From assembly GCA_965222505.1 (NCBI GenBank), contig OZ244956.1, forward strand, positions 1,798,001 to 1,862,000: a DNA stretch of 64,000 bases. The letters are read 5' to 3'. A model generated the notes under the pieces. The model did no database searches. It was not told the DNA's origin and saw only the letters and a list, made by a program, of their open reading frames with translations. This stretch comes from G965222505 sp965222505. Lineage in GTDB: Bacteria; Bacteroidota; Rhodothermia; Rhodothermales; DATKEJ01. Shown piece by piece: positions 24,725 through 31,968 of this stretch. The stretch's first letter is position 1. Every line of letters begins with the position of its first letter. The position numbers were made by a program, and so were the translations under genes.

Positions 24725-25396
24725 CTATACCCGGGGAACCAGGCTACGCTGCCACCCCCACCGAACGAGTTCTTCCCTGGACTTGAGGGCCAACCCGGCG
24801 TACACTTCGGCCAGCAAATGCTTTACCTCGGCAAGGGGCCGCTGCATCTGGTCGGCGATGTGGGCATCGCTGTAGCCCAAGGCCACCAGACCAATGAGCC
24901 GACGGCGCACAGGCGTCAGGATGCCCTGCCATCCATTGATGGGCGCCCCGCCGATATGCGTTATCGCCCCCCGGACGGATGAACTCAGTACCCCCCGTGC
25001 CCCGCCAGCCACCTGCACAACAGCCTCAACAATTTCCCGAAAAGGGTCTTCCTTGGATAAGTATCCAGCAGCTCCATGTGCCAGCATCTTAAACACGGTA
25101 TGCTGGTCACTGAAGTTGTTGCTCAGGCCCAGCACTTGTAACCGGGAACCTTCGGCGTACAGGTGTTGCATCACCTCAATGCCGTTCATCACCGGCATGT
25201 CAATATCGAGCAACAGCACATCCGCCGGCTGCCGTTGAATCAGGTCCAGGGCCAAGGCACCATTCGCGGCTTCCCCAAGCACCACCATTTCGTTGCTGCC
25301 GGTGAGCATACGCCGCAACCCCGCCCGTGTACCGGCATGGTCATCCACCAGCAATACACGGATGGGTAATGGATTAACGTCAGGGGTAGCCTTCAC
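24725..25396 (-). CDS. NarL/LuxR-family response regulator (no adjacent kinase)
   Basis: A 223-aa two-domain regulator. The receiver domain (residues 12-130) has the acidic pair in VLLVDDHAG, the phospho-acceptor Asp in VLLLDIDMPVMNG, and the conserved Lys in AGYLSKEDPF. The C-terminal part, from about residue 155, is a LuxR-type helix-turn-helix (LTPVRRRLIGLVALGYSDAH then IADQMQRPLAEV). The start codon is GTG at 25396; no better start is seen. No histidine kinase gene adjoins it. It is separated from the sigma-54 activator by 273 bp with a terminator. An IS element sits only 94 bp upstream of its start and may have changed its promoter. A role in switching on the RiPP cluster is possible from location alone. 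Confidence 0.88.
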   Translation of the reverse strand: MKATPDVNPLPIRVLLVDDHAGTRAGLRRMLTGSNEMVVLGEAANGALALDLIQRQPADVLLLDIDMPVMNGIEVMQHLYAEGSRLQVLGLSNNFSDQHTVFKMLAHGAAGYLSKEDPFREIVEAVVQVAGGARGVLSSSVRGAITHIGGAPINGWQGILTPVRRRLIGLVALGYSDAHIADQMQRPLAEVKHLLAEVYAGLALKSREELVRWGWQRSLVPRV

Positions 25397-25486
25397 GGTG
25401 GAATACAGTTAGGATCTGGTAATTACAGGGCATACGATGCAATACCCTGTTACCATCTTGATCTTTTGTAAATAGCGCCAAGTATA

Positions 25487-26577
25487 ATGTTAGGACTTAC
25501 GCAAAAGTAGTGATTTTGCAGTAAACTATTGCATGTTCAACGTTCATCCCCGAACCCTCATGACACGCTTAGATTATTGCCAATTTCTGCTCTCGACGCA
25601 GATCAACTATACACTAACCTACTTTGCCGATCACGCTAAACGCTGGAGTCACGATACCATTAATCGGTATCTCTCAGATGAGAAGATCACCCCGCGCTTG
25701 GTGTGGGATAATGTCAAAACCGAAGTCGTGCAAGATCGTGATGGCTATCTCGTCTTTGATGATACCGTTTTGGACAAAAACCATAGCCATGCCATCGCAC
25801 TGGTGCGTCGGCAATGGAGCGGCAATCGCAAGCGGGTTATCAAAGGCATCGGTGTCGTTACCTGCGTCTATGTCAACCCGAAACTAGACCGTTTCTGGGT
25901 GATCGACTACCGCATTTATGCTCCTGAGACCGATGGCAAGACCAAACTTGATCACGTGCAGGAGATGCTCAAACAAGCGCATTTTCACAAACGTCTGGTC
26001 TATTCAACGGTTTTAATGGACGCCTGGTATGCAACGATGCCGATTTTGAAGTTGATCGAACGACTGGGCAAGCTCTACTACTGCCCGATTAAGGGGAATC
26101 GACAGGTGAGTCTCTCTGCTGAGCTTGCATATCAGCGGGTTGATAGCCTGATATGGTCAGGCCAATCGGAAGGCATGGGTCAGGTGATTCATCTCAAGAA
26201 GATGCCCAGCGGGCATCAGGTACGCCTGTTTCGGATCGTGGTCTCAACCGACCGCACGGACTACATCATTACCAATGATGTGGCTCAAGAGTCCAAGGAA
26301 GTCACCGAAGAGGTCTGTGGCTTTCGCTGGAAGATTGAGCAGGCGCACCGCGAAGTTAAACAGACGACGGGTATCGAACGTTGTCAATGTCGCAAAGAAC
26401 GGATTCAACGCAACCATATCGGTTGCGCGATGCTGGTTTGGGTTCGTTTGAAAGCATTGGCAACCGAGTTCGGTACGACTATCTATGCACTCAAACGCGA
26501 ATTATTAGCCGACTACATGATTGAACAACTACGTAATCCAACCCTCAAAATGGCGTTGGCTGCGTAAGTCCTAATGT
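25487..26577 (+). mobile_element. Complete IS element (IS701-like) with 4-bp target duplication
   Basis: The element spans 25491-26573 (1083 bp). Both ends carry the perfect 13-bp terminal inverted repeat TAGGACTTACGCA / TGCGTAAGTCCTA. It is flanked on each side by ATGT (25487-25490 and 26574-26577), the expected 4-bp target duplication for IS701-type elements. It contains one transposase gene and no cargo. Intact ends, reading frame and duplication indicate a fairly recent insertion into the gap between the small T9SS gene and the response regulator. Confidence 0.9.
25533..26567 (+). CDS. IS701-family DDE transposase
   Basis: A 344-aa transposase that catalyses cut-and-paste movement of the IS element. 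The first catalytic Asp is in YLVFDDTVLDKNHSHAI, the second in STVLMDAWYATMPIL, and the Glu probably in CGFRWKIEQAHREVKQTTGI (a YREK-like region). The length is slightly below that of many IS701 transposases, but the reading frame is uninterrupted from MFNVHPRTLM to its stop seven bases before the right end. Codon use is less G+C-rich than in neighbouring genes, as expected for a mobile gene. IS701 assignment is by sequence resemblance and target duplication length; another IS4-superfamily branch is the alternative. Confidence 0.85.
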   Translation: MFNVHPRTLMTRLDYCQFLLSTQINYTLTYFADHAKRWSHDTINRYLSDEKITPRLVWDNVKTEVVQDRDGYLVFDDTVLDKNHSHAIALVRRQWSGNRKRVIKGIGVVTCVYVNPKLDRFWVIDYRIYAPETDGKTKLDHVQEMLKQAHFHKRLVYSTVLMDAWYATMPILKLIERLGKLYYCPIKGNRQVSLSAELAYQRVDSLIWSGQSEGMGQVIHLKKMPSGHQVRLFRIVVSTDRTDYIITNDVAQESKEVTEEVCGFRWKIEQAHREVKQTTGIERCQCRKERIQRNHIGCAMLVWVRLKALATEFGTTIYALKRELLADYMIEQLRNPTLKMALAA

Positions 26578-26581
26578 ATTA

Positions 26582-26623
26582 AAGAAAAGCCGGATATACG
26601 ACTCAAGGGGGGACGTATATCCG
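26582..26623 (-). terminator. Terminator after the small T9SS protein gene
   Basis: On the minus strand CGGATATACG pairs perfectly with CGTATATCCG over a 13-base loop, and CTTTTCTTT follows. It lies 20 bases past the stop codon of the 158-aa gene. The IS element inserted only a few bases beyond it. Confidence 0.75.
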
Positions 26624-26642
26624 ACTTAACGCCGACCCGTAT

Positions 26643-27119
26643 TTATTTCTGTAGAATCATTTTCCGTGTTTGCACGAAACCGCCCATCTCCACACGCACG
26701 AAATACATGCCGCTGGGTACGACGGAGCCGTTCGCATTCCGGCTGTCCCACTGTACCTGATACAGGCCCGCAGGTTGATGGCCGGTAGCGAGGATCTGTA
26801 CCACCCGGCCGGCGGCATTGTACACCTTAACGTCAATCTGGCCTTGCCGTGCGAGGGTGTACCGAATGGTCGTGGTCGGATTAAAAGGGTTGGGATAGTT
26901 GGCGTGCAATTCGAATGCCGGGGTTTGCACCGTTGTAGACATCTGCATTACGGTCCGCTCCAGAGCGGTTGCTTCTTTGCATCCCCAGAAGCAACCGCCT
27001 GTATCACTACCCGTACCGCCACCGGGTTTTTGGGCCACACTGACGGTGGTCATGCCCAGGGTCAGAATAATAAGGACAAGGCCTGCTTGGCGCCTAACCG
27101 AAGAAGGGGAATGAGACAT
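26643..27119 (-). CDS. Very small T9SS type A cargo protein
   Basis: A 158-aa secreted protein. It has a signal peptide (VLIILTLGMTTVSVAQ) ending near residue 30 and a C-terminal type IX sorting domain of about 85 residues, recognised by NYPNPFNPTTTIRY, VYNAAGRVVQIL and GMYFVRVEMGGF with the final MILQK. Only about 40 residues lie between, including TGGCFWGCKEATALERT with a CxxxC pair. Almost the whole mature protein is therefore the sorting signal plus a small Cys-containing peptide. It could be a carrier for a short surface peptide, a decayed cargo protein or a structural unit. It lies downstream of a response regulator gene, with the conserved 33-bp box in the intervening region. Confidence 0.85.
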   Translation of the reverse strand: MSHSPSSVRRQAGLVLIILTLGMTTVSVAQKPGGGTGSDTGGCFWGCKEATALERTVMQMSTTVQTPAFELHANYPNPFNPTTTIRYTLARQGQIDVKVYNAAGRVVQILATGHQPAGLYQVQWDSRNANGSVVPSGMYFVRVEMGGFVQTRKMILQK

Positions 27120-27271
27120 GGTTACTGTGGTAAAGGGTTGAGAGGTTCGCTCAGGCTGTAGCCGTACACGATCATGCTTGCTGCAGCCATTGCAAGGTTA
27201 CTACAGAACAGAAGTGCCTCCATGATGCGGTCACCTTAGTGCCGCTATGCTTTCTTCACACAAAATGAGGT

Positions 27272-27304
27272 CCTTTGCCATAGCCCCCTATGACATTTGC
27301 CTTA
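27272..27304 (-). promoter_or_regulatory. Conserved 33-bp upstream box, copy B
   Basis: Second copy of the box described at 24620-24652 (25 of 33 identical, no gaps). It overlaps the stop codon of the response regulator gene at 27302 and lies about 155 bp before the start of the small T9SS protein gene on the minus strand. The rest of the gap (27120-27271) shows no gene. Confidence 0.5.
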
Positions 27305-27955
27305 GGTACCGGTCGTGCGTTCAATCAGCCGTCGCTGTGTGGCCCATTGGATGGCTTCTTGCCGCTTGTTCACGCCGATCTTGAAGAAGATGTTGGAGAG
27401 GTGCGCTTTCCGGAGTGTCGTTTCTTTCATGCCCAACCGTGCCGCGATTTCGGCATTCGGCAGGTCGATGATTTGCAGGATTCGCTGCTCCGTAGGCGTT
27501 AGCCCCAGGCGTGCCAGTTCTTGCTTGCGGCGCATCTCGGCCGTGAGTTCCTCGGGGTCAATCCAGGCCCGGCCCTCAGCTGCCCAGCGGATGGCCAACA
27601 CGAACATTTCGCGCTCGGCTTCTTTGGTCAGGTAGCCGATGCTACCCGCCTCCAGGATATCCCGCAGGTACCACCCCTTGTATACCGTCATCAGAACGAC
27701 GCGCACATCAGGGTGTTTTTTCCGTATGATCTTCACCAGGTCCAACCCACGCAGGTCCGGCATTTCGATGTCCGACAGCAGGACGTCTGGCTGGTGTTGA
27801 TGCACCAGGCGCAGCGCCTCTTTGCCGTTCCGGGCCTGGCCGACCACTTCAAAATCTGCCTCCTTATCCAGCCAGCGTGCAACCCCGGACCGTACCACGC
27901 CGTGATCGTCTGCAACCACAACACGTATCTTGTCTTCAAGGGGGTCCATGCCCAT
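27302..27955 (-). CDS. NarL/LuxR-family response regulator paired with the propeller kinase
   Basis: A 217-aa regulator. Receiver: DD in VVVADDHGVV, phospho-acceptor in VLLSDIEMPDLRGLD, Lys in IGYLTKEAEREM. DNA-binding domain: LTPTEQRILQIIDLPNAEIA followed by ARLGMKETTLRKAHLSNI, a LuxR-type helix-turn-helix. It follows the large propeller histidine kinase by 126 bp on the same strand, so the two very probably form a phosphorelay pair. A second ATG two codons in could also be used. Targets are unknown. The T9SS gene directly downstream is a candidate. Confidence 0.9.
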   Translation of the reverse strand: MGMDPLEDKIRVVVADDHGVVRSGVARWLDKEADFEVVGQARNGKEALRLVHQHQPDVLLSDIEMPDLRGLDLVKIIRKKHPDVRVVLMTVYKGWYLRDILEAGSIGYLTKEAEREMFVLAIRWAAEGRAWIDPEELTAEMRRKQELARLGLTPTEQRILQIIDLPNAEIAARLGMKETTLRKAHLSNIFFKIGVNKRQEAIQWATQRRLIERTTGT

Positions 27956-28081
27956 AGAGGTGATGCTGTTACGCGTTCCCGATGTGTATGGTGGGAAAGT
28001 GGAATATACTGGTTGAAGCGTGATATCCCAAACAACTTTTTTCGGTTATTTCAGGCGGTCACGTTTGCTTCTAGACCAGCG

Positions 28082-31000
28082 CTACGTACTCAAAGGGCCG
28101 GTCTCAACCGTGAGTTTGGTCCCGTCCCCCGGGGCAGAACGAACCTTGAGCTCTCCCCCGATGTTGCGGGCATGGGTTTCGGCAAGCAACAGGCCGTAGT
28201 TTTGTTTGCCCCCCAAGGCAATGAGACGTTTGGGTGGGCTAAAGCCGCGCCCATCGTCTTCCACTTCCAGGACCATGCGCCGCCCAGCCCGTTTGAGCCG
28301 AACCCATACCTGATTGGCCTCGGCGTGCTTGACTACGTTGTTCATGGCTGTCAGGTAGATCAGAAACAAATACCGACGTGCATGGGATGGCAACTCATCC
28401 TCTTCAACCTCCAGGTCCAGATGAATCTTCAGCGTCGGGTTTGCCGACTGAAACATCGAGGCATGGGACCGGACGGCAAAGGCCAGGCCGTACCCAAAGT
28501 TCGGCATCTGGAGCGTGCCGCAAACGTTCCGAAGTGATTTTCGGACGGCCAGCAGCGTATCCCGCACATCGTCTACACGCTCCGTGGCCTGATCCGGCAG
28601 CGCATAGTCGTACAGTTCTTCGAGCACAAAGCGGAGCCCAACGAGGTCGGCCAGGGGGCCATCGTGCACCCAACTCGCCAGTTCCTCTCTTTCCTTCTGT
28701 CGAGCCTCCTCCAAGGCTTCTTGCTGCTGTTGTTGCACCCTGCGCTTGCGGCGTTCCCACAGGTACAGGACACTCCAACCCAACCCCAACACCCCGAGTA
28801 CGAGGGCCAAACGAACATACACACGCTGCCACCAGGGTATGGGAATGGATAAGGTTAACGTGGCCTCGGTCGATATGCCGTTGCTGTTGATGCCCCGAAT
28901 GTGCATGACCTGCTCGCCTACAAATCGGCCCAGTGACCCAAACGTTTCATTGCCCCGCTGACAGGCAATCCAGCCCGTATCCCGATCTCCTACACGATAG
29001 AAACAGCGGTTTTTTTCGGGGTGGACATAATCCATCACCTTGATCTCCATCGGAAGCAGGCCTTGCAAGGTGGCACTCTCAATCCGCGCCGATCCCTGAT
29101 ACAGCCAGCCGTTGTTGGTTTCAATCAAAAGAGTCGGAGCGAGGGGGGCATTAAAATCCGTTGGGTTGATTTCATTCAGACCTCCTACCCCGCCGAGCAA
29201 GAGGGAGCCGTCAGCCAAGCTGAACTGTGCGTTCTGGTTATAATACGGCAGGGCCCCGCTGAATCGGTTGTAGGTTATGACGGCTTCCGTTGCCGGATCG
29301 AACACCGCCAGCCCAGATTCAAAGAAGGTCATCCACAACCGCCCTTCAGCATCCCGGTGCAGGGCGCTCACAGCATTGCTCGGCAACCCATCCGCCTGGG
29401 TATACCGCAAGGTCTCGCCCGTTTGAGGGTCCAACCGGACTAGCCCACCATCAAAGGTACCCAACCACAACTGCCCTTCGGCATCCAGGGTCTGGGTCAT
29501 GATGAATTCCCGCAACAGGGGTTGCTCAGATCGATAGGCCGTATGCCGTCCCGTCCTGGGATCGAAGGTGTTCAACCCGCCCGTGCTCCCAATCCAGAAA
29601 GTCCCATCGGTATGAGGTACGATGTTCAGGAGGTAGTTGCGTTTTCCCTCGGTACGGGGTTCGGCCCAGAACCGCGTGAAGGTTTCCGTGGAAGGCGTAA
29701 ACCGCACCAGCCCCGCGCCGTTGGTCGCCAGCCATAGGTGTCCCTCCGGATCGATGTGAACATCGTAAATGGTATCGTAAGTGCTTCTGTGGTTCGGTAC
29801 GGGCGGCAAGACGAAAGGCGTAGCCCGCCCTGAAGCAGGGATAAACCGAATCAACCCAATGCCGGTCCCTAGCCACAGGACCCCAGAGGCCTCCTCGGCT
29901 ATGGCATAGACGTTTACCCGCCGATCCGGGTCCGGATGCAAAACATATCGCACCGGGGCGGCATCCGGACCATCCACCCGGATCAGGCCGGACAGGGTGC
30001 CCAACCATCGTGTCCCGTCAGCCGTGGCATGGACGGCATAGACACCGACGTCTTCCTCACGAAGCCCCAGGGTGGCCGCATCGAGCCGGTACCGTCCAAA
30101 AAAACCCTGTCTGAGGTTGAGTTTATTGAGCCCCCCGAGGTCCGTCCCAATCCACAACATGCCCCGCGCATCGGAATGCAACACCCTTACATGGTTGTTG
30201 CCGAGGCTGGACAGATTGGTGGCATCGAAAACGTGTTGCCGCAGGATGCCTGCCGCCCGATCCATCTGATACAACCCCTCCCGCATAGTGCCGATCCACA
30301 GGGTGCCCTGGGCGTCAAAGGCCAAGGCCCACACCGCACTTCGCCGACCCATAAGCCCAAGCGGAACGGCCTCAACCTGTCCATCATTCGGATTGAGGGT
30401 ACAGAGGGCGCCCCCCCCCTCGGAATCGACCATGCCCACCCAGAGCCGTTGCCCATCCGAGGCCAGCGCCCGAACAACGGCCGTAGCCGTCCCGACACGA
30501 TAGGGCGTGAGGTTACCCGTTTCGGGGTCTGCCTGATACACCATCCCATCAGCCGCCCCAAGCCACAACCGCCCCTGCCTATCCTGATGAAAAGTGTACA
30601 CCATACCGGGCGTCTCCCCTGCCTGACTCAGGGTCAAAAAGGCTTCCGTCTCCGGATCGAACCGGTAGAGGCCACCGGAAATGGAACTGACCCAGGCCTT
30701 TCCATCGGTATGCACCTGGAGGGCCGTAATGAATTGCCTCGGCCCGTCAGTCTGAATTGATGACGGCATGAAATGGGTGAACGTGCCCGTTTCCGGATCA
30801 AGCCGGTCCAGTCCGCCGCCGTCCGTACCCACCCAGATGTGCCCGTCCGGTCCCTCTGCGAGGACGTTGACATCGTTATGGGCAAGTGAGTTGGGGTCGC
30901 CGGGATCACGCCGATAGGATCGAAAATGGTAGCCGTCGTACCGGAGCAACCCTTCATGCGTGGCCAGCCAGAGCATCCCGAACCGATCCGTCAGGATATC

Positions 31001-31156
31001 CTTGACGGTGTACCCGATTTCGTCTGCCCCTACACGGTCGAAACGCAGATCGGGCTGGGCCGATGCATCGACCGGCATCATCCCCAGGCAGATCGCTGCG
31101 GCCAGCGCCACCTGCATCACGTATTTCTTTATATCGCACATGCGCAAAGGAAACAT
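28082..31156 (-). CDS. Sensor histidine kinase with periplasmic beta-propeller and Y_Y_Y domain (1)
   Basis: A 1024-aa inner-membrane sensor. After a signal peptide (MFPLRMCDIKKYVMQVALAA) come some fourteen propeller units of the form LWIGT...GL-RFDPETG (two-component regulator propeller), a Y_Y_Y domain, one membrane helix (VYVRLALVLGVLGLGWSVLY), a coiled coil (RRKRRVQQQQQEALEEAR) and a HisKA_3/HATPase kinase. The phospho-acceptor is the His of ELASWVHDGPLADL; the N-box is NNVVKHAEA and the G-box is VEDDGRGFSP. I start at 31156, because the upstream ATG at 31222 would overlap the divergent lpxH start and lacks a signal peptide at the right place; 31141 is a third option. The ligand is unknown; related proteins in Bacteroidota sense polysaccharide fragments. 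Confidence 0.9.
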   Translation of the reverse strand: MFPLRMCDIKKYVMQVALAAAICLGMMPVDASAQPDLRFDRVGADEIGYTVKDILTDRFGMLWLATHEGLLRYDGYHFRSYRRDPGDPNSLAHNDVNVLAEGPDGHIWVGTDGGGLDRLDPETGTFTHFMPSSIQTDGPRQFITALQVHTDGKAWVSSISGGLYRFDPETEAFLTLSQAGETPGMVYTFHQDRQGRLWLGAADGMVYQADPETGNLTPYRVGTATAVVRALASDGQRLWVGMVDSEGGGALCTLNPNDGQVEAVPLGLMGRRSAVWALAFDAQGTLWIGTMREGLYQMDRAAGILRQHVFDATNLSSLGNNHVRVLHSDARGMLWIGTDLGGLNKLNLRQGFFGRYRLDAATLGLREEDVGVYAVHATADGTRWLGTLSGLIRVDGPDAAPVRYVLHPDPDRRVNVYAIAEEASGVLWLGTGIGLIRFIPASGRATPFVLPPVPNHRSTYDTIYDVHIDPEGHLWLATNGAGLVRFTPSTETFTRFWAEPRTEGKRNYLLNIVPHTDGTFWIGSTGGLNTFDPRTGRHTAYRSEQPLLREFIMTQTLDAEGQLWLGTFDGGLVRLDPQTGETLRYTQADGLPSNAVSALHRDAEGRLWMTFFESGLAVFDPATEAVITYNRFSGALPYYNQNAQFSLADGSLLLGGVGGLNEINPTDFNAPLAPTLLIETNNGWLYQGSARIESATLQGLLPMEIKVMDYVHPEKNRCFYRVGDRDTGWIACQRGNETFGSLGRFVGEQVMHIRGINSNGISTEATLTLSIPIPWWQRVYVRLALVLGVLGLGWSVLYLWERRKRRVQQQQQEALEEARQKEREELASWVHDGPLADLVGLRFVLEELYDYALPDQATERVDDVRDTLLAVRKSLRNVCGTLQMPNFGYGLAFAVRSHASMFQSANPTLKIHLDLEVEEDELPSHARRYLFLIYLTAMNNVVKHAEANQVWVRLKRAGRRMVLEVEDDGRGFSPPKRLIALGGKQNYGLLLAETHARNIGGELKVRSAPGDGTKLTVETGPLST

Positions 31157-31199
31157 TGTACGTCCCGAAAGGTTGTTCAAAGTCGGCAAGCACAAAACT

Positions 31200-31964
31200 A
31201 TGATCCTCTTCCTCTCTGACATTCACCTGGGCCGTGGTACACCCACCAGCGAACGGCATCTGGAGGCCGAGTTGATCGCCTTTTTACGCGCCCAAGAACC
31301 TGAAGTGGAGGCCCTCTACCTGATGGGGGACGTGTTCGATCAATATATTGAATATCGCCATCTGGTACCCAAAGGATTTATACGCTTCCTGGCCTTACTG
31401 GCCGAATGGACAGACCGGGGGATTCCCGTCACCTGCTTTGCGGGCAACCATGACCCCTGGCACCAGGACTATTTCGAAGAGGAACTCGGTATTCGCGTCA
31501 TTATGGACGACCTCCTCGAACCCATTTCGGGCCGAACCGTTTATATGAAACACGGGGACGGGGCTGATGGAAACAAACGGTATCGCCTGCTGAAACCCAT
31601 GCTGCGTCATCCCGTACCCGTTACCCTATACCGAGGCCTTTTACCCGGCGATCTGGGCTTTCGGCTGGCGCGGTGGTACAACCGGCGTTTCGGGCACAAA
31701 GCCATCCGCTGGGACCGTGTAGAGAACCTGCGCAAACATGCACGTAAAATGCTATCGACCCATAAAGCAGACCTCGTTGTGATGGGCCATGCCCATCATC
31801 CAGAGTGCACGTGGTGGCCGGAAGGAACGTATCTGAACCCAGGTAGTTGGCATTTAAATCGTACGTTTGGCCGGCTGGACGCGCACGGCCCTAACCTGTT
31901 GCACTGGCACAAAGGTGCCATCCATCCCGTAACTTCTTCCATCAACCAACCTTCGCCCCATTAG
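31200..31964 (+). CDS. lpxH: UDP-2,3-diacylglucosamine diphosphatase
   Basis: A 254-aa calcineurin-type metallophosphatase that converts UDP-2,3-diacylglucosamine to lipid X and UMP in lipid A synthesis. Metal-binding motifs are in order: FLSDIHLG (D7, H9), YLMGDVFDQY, FAGNHDPW, KHGDGAD and VMGHAHHPE. Start ATG at 31200; the longer open frame upstream (from 30960) lies over the kinase gene and is not used. The product acts at the cytoplasmic face of the inner membrane. It is followed after 4 bp by the penicillin-binding protein gene, a natural envelope-biogenesis operon. Its presence confirms an outer membrane with lipid A. Confidence 0.9.
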   Translation: MILFLSDIHLGRGTPTSERHLEAELIAFLRAQEPEVEALYLMGDVFDQYIEYRHLVPKGFIRFLALLAEWTDRGIPVTCFAGNHDPWHQDYFEEELGIRVIMDDLLEPISGRTVYMKHGDGADGNKRYRLLKPMLRHPVPVTLYRGLLPGDLGFRLARWYNRRFGHKAIRWDRVENLRKHARKMLSTHKADLVVMGHAHHPECTWWPEGTYLNPGSWHLNRTFGRLDAHGPNLLHWHKGAIHPVTSSINQPSPH

Positions 31965-31968
31965 GTCG

